From NCBI GenBank assembly GCA_963798795.1, contig CAWCUZ010000001.1:186001-250000 (forward strand): a stretch of 64,000 bases of DNA, read 5' to 3'. The notes under the pieces are model-generated. The model made no database searches. It was not told the origin of the DNA and saw only the letters and a program-made list of their open reading frames with translations. Source of the stretch: CAWCUZ01 sp963798795. Its GTDB lineage: Bacteria; Acidobacteriota; Vicinamibacteria; Vicinamibacterales; SCN-69-37. Every line of letters begins with the position of its first letter. Position 1 is the first letter of the stretch. Positions 1 through 8,688 of this stretch are shown one piece after another. Made by a program: the position numbers and the translations under genes.

Positions 1-635
1 AGCGCGAAGAGGAACAGTCGCCGGTACGACGGCCCCCAGCCGAAGTTGATCGTCTTGAAGCTGCGGAACCGGATCGTGCTCACCATGAGCACCGCCGGCA
101 CCAGCACGACCGCGACGGCCGCGACCGCGTGGCCGTAGCTGGCCGGCGGATACGGCGCGAAGTACACCGTGGCCGCCGTGACCGCCGCGGCCGCCGGCGT
201 GGGCATGCCGATGAAGTAGCGCTTGTCGTGCGTGCCGTGCTGCAGGTTGAACCGCGCCAGGCGCATCGCCGCGGCCGTGACGTAGATGAACCCGGCGGCC
301 CAGCCGATCCGCCCGACTTCCGACAGCCCCCAGGCGAACGCCAGCACGGCAGGCGCCAGGCCGAACGAGATGACGTCGGCCAGCGAGTCCAGCTCGAGCC
401 CGAACGCGCTCGACGTGCCGGTCAGGCGTGCAATGCGGCCGTCCAGCCCGTCGAGGACGAACGCGATGCCGACGAAGGGCGCCGCTGTCGCCAGGTTGCC
501 GCGCATCGAGTACACGATGCACGCATAGCCGCAGAACATGTTGCCGACCGTCAGCAGGGCCGGCAGCAGGAACAGTCCGCGCCGGTGCTGGCGGGTCGGG
601 TGGGGCGTGCGGCGAGGCTCCGGCAGGTCGCTCAT
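1..635 (-). CDS. pssA: CDP-diacylglycerol-serine O-phosphatidyltransferase (3' part off the window)
   Basis: Makes phosphatidylserine from CDP-diacylglycerol and serine in the inner membrane, the step before Psd. About 211 residues are visible from ATG at 635; the C-terminus lies beyond base 1. The CDP-alcohol phosphotransferase signature is clear: DGLDGRIARLTG, then GLELDSLADVISFG, which supplies the paired Asp residues of the D-G-x2-A-R-x8-G-x3-D-x3-D motif. Hydrophobic segments flank it. The gene follows psd on the same strand with a 17-base gap, so the two successive steps of phosphatidylethanolamine synthesis are probably co-transcribed. Confidence 0.93.
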   Translation of the reverse strand, partial: MSDLPEPRRTPHPTRQHRRGLFLLPALLTVGNMFCGYACIVYSMRGNLATAAPFVGIAFVLDGLDGRIARLTGTSSAFGLELDSLADVISFGLAPAVLAFAWGLSEVGRIGWAAGFIYVTAAAMRLARFNLQHGTHDKRYFIGMPTPAAAAVTAATVYFAPYPPASYGHAVAAVAVVLVPAVLMVSTIRFRSFKTINFGWGPSYRRLFLFA

Positions 636-652
636 GCGGGGGGCAGGGCTCC

Positions 653-1309
653 TCAATTGTACGTGGAGCCGGCGGACGGCAGGGCCGGCAGGCGTGCGAT
701 GATCGTCTCGCCCCCCCGAACCCGGTCGCCGGCCCGGACGGCGAGCTCCGCCTCGCCCGGCAGAAACACGTCCATCCGGGAGCCGAACTTCATCAAGCCG
801 ATGCGGTCCCCCGCCGCGAGGGCGTCGCCCGCCTTGACGCGGCACACCACGCGTCGTGCCATCGCGCCCACGACCTGCCGCGCCACCACCGGCTGCCCCG
901 CGCGATCGATCCAGATCTCGGAGTGTTCGTTGCCATGCGCGTCGTGCCGGTACGCCGGCAGGAACGTACCGGGATGGAAATCGACGCGCGTGACGCGCCC
1001 CGCAACCGGCGATCGGTTGATGTGCACGTCGAGCGGCGAGAGAAAGATCGTCACCTGGCGCCATCTGCCCGGCGGCGCTTCCGCGGGCCGCGCGTCGCCG
1101 GCATGCATCACGCGGCCGTCGGCGGGCGACAGGACGGCCAGCGGATCGGATGGCGGCCGGCGGACGGGGTCCCGGAAGAAGAGGCCGATGGCGATCGGCA
1201 GCACGAGCAGCGCGGCGCCGGCGCCGGGCCAGCCCGCCAGCGTGAGGGCGATGGTCGGCAGCGCGGCCGCCGCGACGAACGGCACTCCAGCACGATCCAT
1301 CAGCGGCAC
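653..1309 (-). CDS. psd: Phosphatidylserine decarboxylase proenzyme
   Basis: Decarboxylates phosphatidylserine to phosphatidylethanolamine. At 218 residues it matches the short Psd class rather than the roughly 300-residue enterobacterial form. The N-terminus has two hydrophobic stretches (about residues 8-45). LSPADGRV, FLSPLDVHINRSP and EHSEIW match family blocks. Near the C-terminus, GLMKFGSRMDVFLP contains the Gly-Ser pair at which the proenzyme cuts itself to create the pyruvoyl cofactor. It lies directly upstream of pssA on the same strand. Confidence 0.93.
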   Translation of the reverse strand: MPLMDRAGVPFVAAAALPTIALTLAGWPGAGAALLVLPIAIGLFFRDPVRRPPSDPLAVLSPADGRVMHAGDARPAEAPPGRWRQVTIFLSPLDVHINRSPVAGRVTRVDFHPGTFLPAYRHDAHGNEHSEIWIDRAGQPVVARQVVGAMARRVVCRVKAGDALAAGDRIGLMKFGSRMDVFLPGEAELAVRAGDRVRGGETIIARLPALPSAGSTYN

Positions 1310-1373
1310 ACGCGGGCGGCGGAAAGGACGGGAGGCCGGCAGCCGGCCTCCTCGTCGCGAAGGTGTCGGGAAC

Positions 1374-1634
1374 TCAGTGGTGCGGCATCGCCGCCGGCGC
1401 GCCGGCGTGGCGGCCGCGCACGATGGCTTCGATGCGGTCCTTGAGCGCCAGTTTCTGCTTCTTCAGGGCGGCTTGTTCGAATCGTTGCTGGTCGGTGGGA
1501 TAGATGAGCGCGGACAGTTGCTGAATGCGGTCGTCGAGGGCTTTGTGCTCCGAAACCAGCTGGCGGAAGGTCTGATCGCTTCGGAGCAGCGAGTCTTTCA
1601 CGTCGTCGTTATTCGAGAGCTGAGCGTCTGCCAT
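1374..1634 (-). CDS. YdcH/DUF465-like small helical protein
   Basis: An 86-residue, almost entirely helical, charged protein starting MADAQLSNND. The central part (SEHKALDDRIQQL, then ALKKQKLALKDRIEAI) has the heptad-like pattern of the DUF465/YdcH family, whose function is unknown. ATG at 1634 was chosen because a GGAGG Shine-Dalgarno sequence sits just before it; longer upstream reading has no such support. It ends with a His/Ala/Pro-rich tail. It lies upstream of psd with a 64-base gap. Confidence 0.8.
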   Translation of the reverse strand: MADAQLSNNDDVKDSLLRSDQTFRQLVSEHKALDDRIQQLSALIYPTDQQRFEQAALKKQKLALKDRIEAIVRGRHAGAPAAMPHH

Positions 1635-1755
1635 GCTCCGCCTCCTTGTCGACGGGGTGTGAGCCCCTTGGAATGGCTGTCTGCATACGGGTGCCGTTGA
1701 GGCGGAAACTACCACAACGTTCGAGGCCCGGCAAGATGTGTGGCGACCCGCGCCC

Positions 1756-2514
1756 TCAGGGCCTGCGAATCTCGAAGCACAGCCCGCCGGTGAGCACGAA
1801 GCCGCCCGAGGTGAGCGGGCTCGTGACGGACGTGCCGGTGACGATCGACCGCAGCGGGTTGGCCACGTCGATGGAGGCGCGCGTGTAGCGCACGGTGCCG
1901 CCCACGGCGAGCCGCTGGCTGCGCGTGAAGAAATACCCCGCATGGATGCCGACGTTGAAGCCCCACCCGGAATTCGAGCTCTGCTCGGTCGGCAGGTCGA
2001 TGATGTGCAGCGGGTTCGAGGTGTAGACCACGTCGTTCACCAGGTCGCGCGAGACCGACGTGCGAGTGGCGCCGCCGAACACCATGAACTCGTACGGGAA
2101 GTTCATGGGCGGCATGAAGTAGGCGTTGAGGTGAATCGACGTCTCGGTGTGGCCGAGCGTGTCGGCGGTCGGCGCATTCGCGGTCGCCGGCGGGAGTGAC
2201 AGCGCGACGGACGCCGGCGCGGAGCTGGCGAACCGGGTGAAGCCCACGCCGAACCCGGCCATGGACGTGACCCGGTACCCGGCGCTCACGTCGATGGCCA
2301 GGCCGCCGGTGATGTCGTAGTCACTCGTCACCCGTCCGGTGCCCGCCGAGGTCGGGAACTCGATGCGCTCGATGAACCCGTTGGTCGGCGGCTGCTGATA
2401 GCCGGCGCCGACGAATACGAACGTCTTCGCCTGGGCCCACGCGGCGACCGGCAGCAGGCAGATGCCGAACGCGGCCAGTGCGCTCGCGGCAGATGGTCGG
2501 GTGAATCGCAGCAT
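1756..2514 (-). CDS. Secreted outer-membrane beta-barrel protein
   Basis: A 252-residue protein starting MLRFTRPSAASALAAFG with a clear signal peptide ending near AWAQA. The mature part has alternating hydrophobic/aromatic stretches typical of small barrels: FVFVGAGYQQPP, GLAIDVSAGYRV, FGVGFTRF, HAGYFFTRSQRLAVGGTVRYTRA, and a final strand GGFVLTGGLCFEIRRP. It resembles outer-membrane beta-barrel (OmpA N-terminal-like) proteins of unknown role. A start four residues upstream (2526) is also possible. A TATGTT hexamer lies 7 bases before ATG 2514, favouring the shorter form. Ligand or function cannot be inferred. Confidence 0.75.
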   Translation of the reverse strand: MLRFTRPSAASALAAFGICLLPVAAWAQAKTFVFVGAGYQQPPTNGFIERIEFPTSAGTGRVTSDYDITGGLAIDVSAGYRVTSMAGFGVGFTRFASSAPASVALSLPPATANAPTADTLGHTETSIHLNAYFMPPMNFPYEFMVFGGATRTSVSRDLVNDVVYTSNPLHIIDLPTEQSSNSGWGFNVGIHAGYFFTRSQRLAVGGTVRYTRASIDVANPLRSIVTGTSVTSPLTSGGFVLTGGLCFEIRRP

Positions 2515-2521
2515 GGCGAAA

Positions 2522-2527
2522 AACATA
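2522..2527 (-). promoter_or_regulatory. Candidate -10 hexamer of the barrel gene, very short leader
   Basis: TATGTT on the reverse strand, 7 bases before the ATG at 2514. If used, transcription would begin at or next to the start codon. No clear -35 element is visible. Confidence 0.25.
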
Positions 2528-2570
2528 CCACGCCGGCCCGGGACGAAGAAGACATTGCCCGGCGCGGCGG

Positions 2571-3770
2571 TCAGCGTGCCGCCGCCACCGCGGCCAGGTG
2601 CCGGTGCCAGAGAATCAGCGCGTCCTCGTGCGGGTCCTGATAGTAGTTGCGGCGCACGGCCTCGACCCGGAAGCCCAGGCCCTGGTACAGCGCGCGTGCG
2701 GCGGTGTTCGATTGGCGGACTTCGAGCGTCGCGCTGCGGGCCCCGGCCTCGACGGCTTCCCGAAACACATGGTGCAGCAGCCGGCGTCCCAGTCCCTTCC
2801 GCCGCCGCGACTCCTCCACCGCCAGGCTGTTGACGTGCAGTTCGTCGAACAGCAGCCAGCACGCGCAGTAGGCGACGAGCGCACCCTCCGGATCGCGCAT
2901 GACGTACAGGCGCGCCACGTCCGTGTTCTGCAGCTCCCAGCGGATCGCCTCGGCGCCCCAGGCGTTGGTGAAGGCTCGCCGCTGCAGCGCCTCGATCTCG
3001 CTCAGGTCTTCGGCGCCCGACGCGCGGCTGATCGCGAAGCCGCGGGGCTCGCCCGCGCCGGCCGCACGCTCGCGCGCGATCACGGCGTCCGGGCGCCGGA
3101 TGTAGATGGGGCGCAGCGCATGCGGCGCCACACCCTCGTCCGGGTGCCGCAGCGCCCGGCGCGCGGCCATCTCGGCCAGGGGCGCAGGCACGTCGTCGAT
3201 CGAGACCCCGGTGCCCACCGCCATGAGCTCCTCCTGGTACCGGCGCGCGCCGTCCCCGGCGATCACGACGCGTCCGCGCGCGACGTGCGGCTCCAGTGCC
3301 CGCGCCAGATCGGCCGGACGGCCGACCGACGGTTCGACGACGGGCCCGGCGTCTTCCGCCAGTCCCTCCCGGGCCGGTCGCCACGCGGCAAAGAACACGT
3401 CGCCGCGCTGGCCGTCGAGACACGCGGCCAGCACGTCCGGCCGTTCGTCGTGGTGTCGATCGAGCCAGGCGTCGGCCATCAGCTCGAGCGCCGGACAGCC
3501 GACCACCGGCTTGCCCGTCGCCAGCGCGAGTCCCTGGATTGCGGCGACGCCCACCCGGAGTCCGGTGAACAATCCCGGGCCCAGGACGACGGCGAACGCG
3601 TCGACATCGGCGAGCCTGGCGCCGGCTTCGCGCAGCAGATCGAGCAGCTCGCCCGGCAGGCGCTCGCCGTGCGTGCGTGACGCGTTGCCCGTGCGCGCCA
3701 CGATCGTGCCGTCGCGCGCGAGCGCCACGCTGCCCGCGCGCGTGGCCGTCTCGAGCGCCAGGATCGTCAT
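2571..3770 (-). CDS. tsaB-rimI: TsaB-RimI fusion: tRNA t6A protein TsaB plus ribosomal-protein alanine acetyltransferase
   Basis: A 399-residue two-domain protein. Residues 1 to about 230 are TsaB, the partner of TsaD in making threonylcarbamoyl-A37 on tRNAs; ILALETATRAGSVAL and VVLGPGLFTGLRVG are family signatures. From about residue 245 a GNAT domain resembling RimI follows (EIEALQRRAFTNAW, then HVNSLAVEESRRRKGLGRRLL, the acetyl-CoA loop, then NTAARALYQGLGF); RimI acetylates the N-terminus of ribosomal protein S18. tsaB and rimI are separate neighbours in many bacteria, and fused forms are known. ATG 3770 begins exactly at the usual TsaB N-terminus. Divergent from mutS with a 55-base gap. 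Confidence 0.93.
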   Translation of the reverse strand: MTILALETATRAGSVALARDGTIVARTGNASRTHGERLPGELLDLLREAGARLADVDAFAVVLGPGLFTGLRVGVAAIQGLALATGKPVVGCPALELMADAWLDRHHDERPDVLAACLDGQRGDVFFAAWRPAREGLAEDAGPVVEPSVGRPADLARALEPHVARGRVVIAGDGARRYQEELMAVGTGVSIDDVPAPLAEMAARRALRHPDEGVAPHALRPIYIRRPDAVIARERAAGAGEPRGFAISRASGAEDLSEIEALQRRAFTNAWGAEAIRWELQNTDVARLYVMRDPEGALVAYCACWLLFDELHVNSLAVEESRRRKGLGRRLLHHVFREAVEAGARSATLEVRQSNTAARALYQGLGFRVEAVRRNYYQDPHEDALILWHRHLAAVAAAR

Positions 3771-3781
3771 GCCGGCAATGT

Positions 3782-3787
3782 TATACT
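3782..3787 (+). promoter_or_regulatory. Candidate -10 hexamer of mutS
   Basis: TATACT in the 55-base gap between divergent tsaB-rimI and mutS, 38 bases before the proposed GTG of mutS. No convincing -35 box is seen at the usual distance. The opposite strand of the same site reads TATAAC, 9 bases from the tsaB ATG, so it may serve both directions. Confidence 0.3.
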
Positions 3788-3825
3788 CCGCTGTTGTCCC
3801 CGTCCGTTCCGCGCCTTTCCTGACT

Positions 3826-6486
3826 GTGACGACCTCGACATCCCCTGCCTCGAGCGGCGCGGCCACGCCGGCGATGCGCCAGTACCTCGACGTCAAGCGC
3901 GAGCACCGCGACGCCATCGTCTTCTTCCGGATGGGCGATTTCTACGAGATGTTCTACGAGGACGCGCTCACGGCCTCGCGCGTGCTGGAACTCACGCTCA
4001 CCTCGCGCGCCAGGGACGCAAGCGGCGCGGGCATTCCGATGTGCGGTGTCCCGTTTCACGCCGCGGACACGTATCTCGGCCGGCTCGTCCGCAAGGGCTA
4101 TCGCGTGGCGATCTGCGATCAGGTCGAAGACCCGCGCACCGCCAAGGGCATCGTCAAGCGCGAAGTCACGCGCGTGGTGTCACCCGGCACCTTCACGGAA
4201 GTCGGCTATCTCGACGCGCGCGAGCCCGCGTTTCTGGCGGCGCGCGTGCGCCTCGGGCACGGTCCGGAGACGTGGGGCCTGGCCGCCCTCGACGTCTCGA
4301 CCGGTGAGTTCGTGGCCGCGGAATTCAGCGGCGCGGACGCCGCCGCTGCGGTCGATGCCGAACTCGGTCTCCTGAGCCCGAAGGAACTGCTCGTCGCAGT
4401 CGAAGCCGACGCGCCCCCCGAGACGGCCGAGGCCGCCGTCCCTGCCGGCGCGAGCGGGCCGCGCGTCACCCGGCTCGACGCGTGGCTGTTCGAGCCGCAG
4501 CGCGCGCGTGAGGCGCTGGTCGAGCAGTTCCGCGTCGCCTCCCTGGCCGGCTTCGACCTCGAGGACCGTCCGGCGGCGATCGCCGCGGCCGGTGCGATCG
4601 TCGCCTACGTCCGCGACACGCAGCGCGTCGACCTGACGCACGTCCGGAGCATCAGTCTGCGCCGCGTGGCCGACGGGCTGGCGATCGACCCGGTCACGCT
4701 GCGGCACTTGAACGTGGTGGTTGGCGCCGAGGGCGGACGCGCGGGTTCCCTGCTCGATGCCATCGATCGCACGGTCACCGCCATGGGCGGCCGCCTGTTG
4801 CGCGGGTGGCTGCTGCGTCCCCTGGTCACGATCGCGCGCATCCAGGACCGTCTCGATGCCGTCGAGGATTTCGCGTTCGGCTTTCCCGAGCGCGCCCGGC
4901 TGCGCGAGTTGCTGAAGGGCATGCCGGATCTCGAACGCCTCGTCGCGCGGGCGTCGCTGGGAACCGCCGGTCCGCGCGACCTCGTGTCGATCGGCCAGGC
5001 CGCGGCCCTGATGCCGCGGCTGAAGGCCGTCGTGGCTGAACTGCGCTCCCCGCTCGCCACCACGCTGGCGGGCGAAGTCGACGACCTCACTGACATCCGC
5101 GATCTGGTCGAACGTACGCTCGTGGTCGATCCGCCGGCCCTGGCGCGCGACGGCGGCCTGATTCGAGACGACGTGGACGCGGAACTGGACGAACTGCGCC
5201 AGGTGAGCCGCGGCGGCAAGGCGGCCATCTCGGCCATGGAAGAGGCCGAGCGCGCGCGCACGGGCGTGACGTCGCTCAAGGTCCGGTTCAATCGCGTGTT
5301 CGGCTACTACATCGAGGTATCGAAAGCGAACCTCGGCGCCGTGCCGGCCGACTACATCCGCAAGCAGACGATCGCCGGCGGCGAGCGCTACATCACGCCG
5401 GCGCTCAAGGAATACGAAGACAAGGTGCTCGGCGCCGACGAGCGGATCCTCGCGCGCGAGCTGGATCTGTTCGAGGCGCTGCGCGCGCGCATCGCGGGCG
5501 AGGCGGCGCGGCTGCTCGACACCGCGCACGCCGTCGCGACGCTCGACGTGCTCGCCGCGCTGGCCGAAACCTCGTCTGTCTGCAACTACACCAAACCGCA
5601 GGTCCACGAGGACGCCGAGTTCTCTGCGACGGAGGTGCGGCACCCCGTTGTCGAGCGATTCGTCAGCACGGCGTTCGTGCCGAACGACGTCCTGCTCAAC
5701 GACGCCGATCGGCAGCTCGTCATCCTCACGGGACCGAACATGGGCGGCAAGTCAACGTACCTGCGCCAGACGGCGCTGCTGGCCGTGCTCGCGCAGGTCG
5801 GTTCGTTCGTGCCGGCGCGCACGGCCAAGCTCGCCATCGTCGACCGCATCTTTGCGCGCGTCGGCGCGTCGGACAACATCGCGCGCGGCCAGTCGACGTT
5901 CATGGTCGAGATGCAGGAGACGGCCGCCATCCTGCATACGGCCACGGCGCGCAGCCTCGTGATTCTGGACGAAATCGGCCGCGGTACGGCGACGTTCGAC
6001 GGGCTCAGCCTGGCCTGGGCCGTGGCCGAGCACCTGGCGACGAACGAGCGCGCGCGGCCGAAGACGATCTTCGCGACCCACTATCACGAGCTCACCGATC
6101 TGGCCGACAGCCTGGGGGGCGTCGTCAACGCACACGTCGCCGCACGCGAGTTCAAGGATGACATCGTCTTTCTCCACAAGATCGTGGCCGGCCGCTCCGA
6201 TCGCAGCTACGGCATCCAGGTGGCGCGGCTCGCGGGCCTGCCGGCCAGCGTGGTGCGCCGCGCCTCGGAGATCCTGGCCTCGCTCGAGCAGGACGAGCTG
6301 CAGCGCGGCGGCCGGCCGAGCCTGAGCGGCGCGCCGGCGGCGCCGCAGCGGCAGCTCGGCCTGTTCGAGCCCGCGGCGCCGCCGCATCCGGTGGTCGAGC
6401 GCCTGCGGGGCCTCGACATGGATCGCCTGACGCCGCTCGAGGCGCTGAACCTGCTCGCGGATCTCAAGCGCGAGGCCGAGTCGTGA
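3826..6486 (+). CDS. mutS: DNA mismatch repair ATPase MutS
   Basis: Recognises base mismatches and small loops and starts repair. About 886 residues from GTG 3826, the usual length. The mismatch-reading motif is present as GDFYEMF (Phe39, Glu41), followed by connector, lever and clamp domains. The ATPase has Walker A GPNMGGKST (about 636-644), the ASDNIARGQSTFMVEMQE signature, Walker B LVILDEIGRGTATFDG and FATHYHELTDL. GTG 3826 places family-typical TPAMRQYLDVK about 15 residues in; ATG 3874 is an alternative. The last four bases overlap the next gene's start. Confidence 0.96.
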   Translation: MTTSTSPASSGAATPAMRQYLDVKREHRDAIVFFRMGDFYEMFYEDALTASRVLELTLTSRARDASGAGIPMCGVPFHAADTYLGRLVRKGYRVAICDQVEDPRTAKGIVKREVTRVVSPGTFTEVGYLDAREPAFLAARVRLGHGPETWGLAALDVSTGEFVAAEFSGADAAAAVDAELGLLSPKELLVAVEADAPPETAEAAVPAGASGPRVTRLDAWLFEPQRAREALVEQFRVASLAGFDLEDRPAAIAAAGAIVAYVRDTQRVDLTHVRSISLRRVADGLAIDPVTLRHLNVVVGAEGGRAGSLLDAIDRTVTAMGGRLLRGWLLRPLVTIARIQDRLDAVEDFAFGFPERARLRELLKGMPDLERLVARASLGTAGPRDLVSIGQAAALMPRLKAVVAELRSPLATTLAGEVDDLTDIRDLVERTLVVDPPALARDGGLIRDDVDAELDELRQVSRGGKAAISAMEEAERARTGVTSLKVRFNRVFGYYIEVSKANLGAVPADYIRKQTIAGGERYITPALKEYEDKVLGADERILARELDLFEALRARIAGEAARLLDTAHAVATLDVLAALAETSSVCNYTKPQVHEDAEFSATEVRHPVVERFVSTAFVPNDVLLNDADRQLVILTGPNMGGKSTYLRQTALLAVLAQVGSFVPARTAKLAIVDRIFARVGASDNIARGQSTFMVEMQETAAILHTATARSLVILDEIGRGTATFDGLSLAWAVAEHLATNERARPKTIFATHYHELTDLADSLGGVVNAHVAAREFKDDIVFLHKIVAGRSDRSYGIQVARLAGLPASVVRRASEILASLEQDELQRGGRPSLSGAPAAPQRQLGLFEPAAPPHPVVERLRGLDMDRLTPLEALNLLADLKREAES

Positions 6487-7997
6487 AGCGGCGGATCGGC
6501 GTCGCGCTGGTCTCGCTCGCGGCCGCGTGCACCGCCCGCTCCGCCGTGCCGTCCGGCGCCATCGTCGTCGCGATGGCCAGTTCGCCGGTGACGATGGATC
6601 CCGGCGTGGCGATCGACGAGGCGTCGCAGAAGATCGGGCAACTGCTGTTCAGCTCGCTGATGAAGATCGATGACTCGCTCGACGTCGTGCCCGATCTGGC
6701 CACGCGGTTCGAGTCGCCCGATCCGCTCACGTACGTCGTCGGGATTCCGTCCGGCGTGCGGTTTCACGACGGCCGCGAGATGACCGCCGAGGACGTGGCC
6801 TACACGTTTCAGCGGTTTCTGGATCCGGCGTTCGTCTCCGCGCGCAAGGGCGCCTATCGCGCGCTCGAGCGGGTCGACGTGACCAGCCGCTACGTCATCA
6901 CGTTTCATCTGCGCGAGCCGGCGGCGTCGTTTCCCGTCAACCTGGTGATGGGCATCGTGCCGGCCGGGACCGGCGCCGAGGCGGGGCGCGCGCCCGTCGG
7001 CAGCGGTCCGTATCGGCTGGCCGAGTTCTTCCCGGACGACCACACCACGCTCGTCCCGTTTGCCGACTACTACCAGGGACCGCCCGCCAACGACGGGCTC
7101 GTCTTCCGCGTGATTCCCGACGAGACGATGCGCGGGCTGGAGCTGCGCAACGGCAGCGCGGACCTGGTGGTGAACGATCTGGCGCCCGACCTGGTGCACG
7201 AGCTGACCGAACAGAGCCGGCTGGCCGTCTACACCGCCCCGGGGACCGACTTCGCCTACATGGGCATGAACCTGCGCGATCCGATTCTCCAGGACCGGCG
7301 GGTGCGGCTGGCGATCGGCTACGCAGTGGACCAGCAGGAGATCGTCGAGTACCTGCGCCGCGGCTATGCCCAGCCGGCGATCGGACTCGTGCCGCCGACC
7401 TCGTGGGCGTTCGATCCGGACGTGTTTCGATTCGCGCACGATCCAGCCCGGGCGCGCGCGCTGCTCGACCAAGCCGGCTACACCGACCCGGACGGCGACG
7501 GGCCGGCGCCGCGGCTGCGGCTGACGCTCAAGACGTCCACGTCGGAGCCGTACCGCCTGCAGGCGACCGTCCTCCAGGCCCAGCTCGCGCAAGCCGGCAT
7601 CGCCATCGACCTGCGGTCGTACGAATTCACTACGCTGATGGCCGACGTGCTGCGCGGCAACGTCCAGCTCTACACGCTGCAGTGGGTCGGCATCACGGAT
7701 CCCGACATGCTGCGGCGCGTGTTCCACTCGTCGCAGACGCCGCCGGCCGGGTTCAATCGCGGCTACTACAGCAACCCGGCCGTGGACGCGTCGATCGACA
7801 AGGCGACCGCCGCGCTCGATCGTGACACGCAGCGCCGCTACTACGACGAGGCGCAGGAGCTCATCGCGGCCGACGCGCCGTACATCCCGCTCTGGTACAA
7901 GACGAACGTCTGCGTGGCCCAGCCCGACCTGGCCGGCATCGCGCTCTCCCCCACCACCGACTTCTCGTTCCTGCAGCACGTGCACCGGGTGCGGTGA
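6483..7997 (+). CDS. Oligopeptide/nickel-type ABC transporter substrate-binding protein (SBP_bac_5)
   Basis: A 504-residue exported binding protein of the DppA/OppA family. The N-terminus is a short signal sequence with a possible lipobox (LAAAC near residue 16). Family features include PVTMDPGVAIDEASQKIGQL, VRFHDGREMTAEDVAYTFQR and VGSGPYRL. The GTG start overlaps the mutS stop by four bases (GTGA), so translation is probably coupled. No permease or ATPase genes lie nearby, so this is an orphan component; its ligand (peptide, nickel, heme) cannot be read from sequence. Confidence 0.9.
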   Translation: MKRRIGVALVSLAAACTARSAVPSGAIVVAMASSPVTMDPGVAIDEASQKIGQLLFSSLMKIDDSLDVVPDLATRFESPDPLTYVVGIPSGVRFHDGREMTAEDVAYTFQRFLDPAFVSARKGAYRALERVDVTSRYVITFHLREPAASFPVNLVMGIVPAGTGAEAGRAPVGSGPYRLAEFFPDDHTTLVPFADYYQGPPANDGLVFRVIPDETMRGLELRNGSADLVVNDLAPDLVHELTEQSRLAVYTAPGTDFAYMGMNLRDPILQDRRVRLAIGYAVDQQEIVEYLRRGYAQPAIGLVPPTSWAFDPDVFRFAHDPARARALLDQAGYTDPDGDGPAPRLRLTLKTSTSEPYRLQATVLQAQLAQAGIAIDLRSYEFTTLMADVLRGNVQLYTLQWVGITDPDMLRRVFHSSQTPPAGFNRGYYSNPAVDASIDKATAALDRDTQRRYYDEAQELIAADAPYIPLWYKTNVCVAQPDLAGIALSPTTDFSFLQHVHRVR

Positions 7998-8007
7998 GGG
8001 TCCCGGG

Positions 8008-8664
8008 ATGACCGAAGCGTTCGCCGCCTCCGCGCGTCAGGACGGCCACGCGATCAGTGAGGACGCCTTTCTGATTCGACCGGGCGATCCGGTGATCGTG
8101 GCGCTTGCCGACGGTGCTGGGGCGGCCGAGCAGGCCGCCCGCCGGGTGCTGCGCCAGTTCGACACGCTGGTCGGCGCGGCATCCGCCGGCGACGTCCAGT
8201 CCTTTCCGGTGTGGTCCAGGTGGCTGCGGACGTTGGATCTGGGCCTCTCGGGTGGTGCCGTGCAGAGTACGTTTGTCGCCGCGGCCATCGTGGGCGAGCG
8301 GGTTGTCGGCGCAGCCGCTGGCGATTCTCGCGCCTACCTCTGGAGCCGCGAGGGCGATTTGCGCCTGCTCACCGAGGGCGCCTCCAAGTGGCGGCTTGGC
8401 AGCGGCCGCGTGACCCCGTTTCCCATCCACGCTCCCATCTCCCGGGGGGACATCGTCCTACTGCTCTCGGACGGGGCCTGGGCTCCGCTCTCGATGGACC
8501 GCCTTCGTCAGGCGGTCGCGCGGGTGGTGCTCCGCTCGCTCGCCGAAGTGCCCGAGGAGATCATCAGAGACGCCGGGCGCACCGGTGCGGCCGACGACAT
8601 GACGGTGGTTGTCGCGCGCCAGTCCGGAGTATCCGGCGCGACGAGCGCTCAGGGCGCCGCCTGA
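8008..8664 (+). CDS. PP2C-family serine/threonine phosphatase
   Basis: A 218-residue PP2C-fold protein that should dephosphorylate Ser/Thr phosphoproteins using two metal ions. Metal-binding and fold motifs appear in order: ISEDAF near the N-terminus, VALADGAGA, AAAGDSRAYLW, IVLLLSDGAW and GAADDMTVVVAR. It is shorter than the usual 240-260 residues, with compact middle loops. ATG 8008 has GAGGG a few bases upstream and follows the binding-protein gene by 10 bases, suggesting one transcript. No Ser/Thr kinase is encoded in the window, so the substrate is unknown. Confidence 0.85.
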   Translation: MTEAFAASARQDGHAISEDAFLIRPGDPVIVALADGAGAAEQAARRVLRQFDTLVGAASAGDVQSFPVWSRWLRTLDLGLSGGAVQSTFVAAAIVGERVVGAAAGDSRAYLWSREGDLRLLTEGASKWRLGSGRVTPFPIHAPISRGDIVLLLSDGAWAPLSMDRLRQAVARVVLRSLAEVPEEIIRDAGRTGAADDMTVVVARQSGVSGATSAQGAA

Positions 8665-8673
8665 CCGGACTGA

Positions 8674-8679
8674 TAGAAT
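8674..8679 (+). promoter_or_regulatory. Candidate extended -10 element of the speY-like gene
   Basis: TGATAGAAT reads as an extended -10 (hexamer TAGAAT) 9 bases before ATG 8689. No Shine-Dalgarno sequence precedes that ATG, fitting a nearly leaderless transcript. Confidence 0.35.
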
Positions 8680-8688
8680 GGCCGGTCC

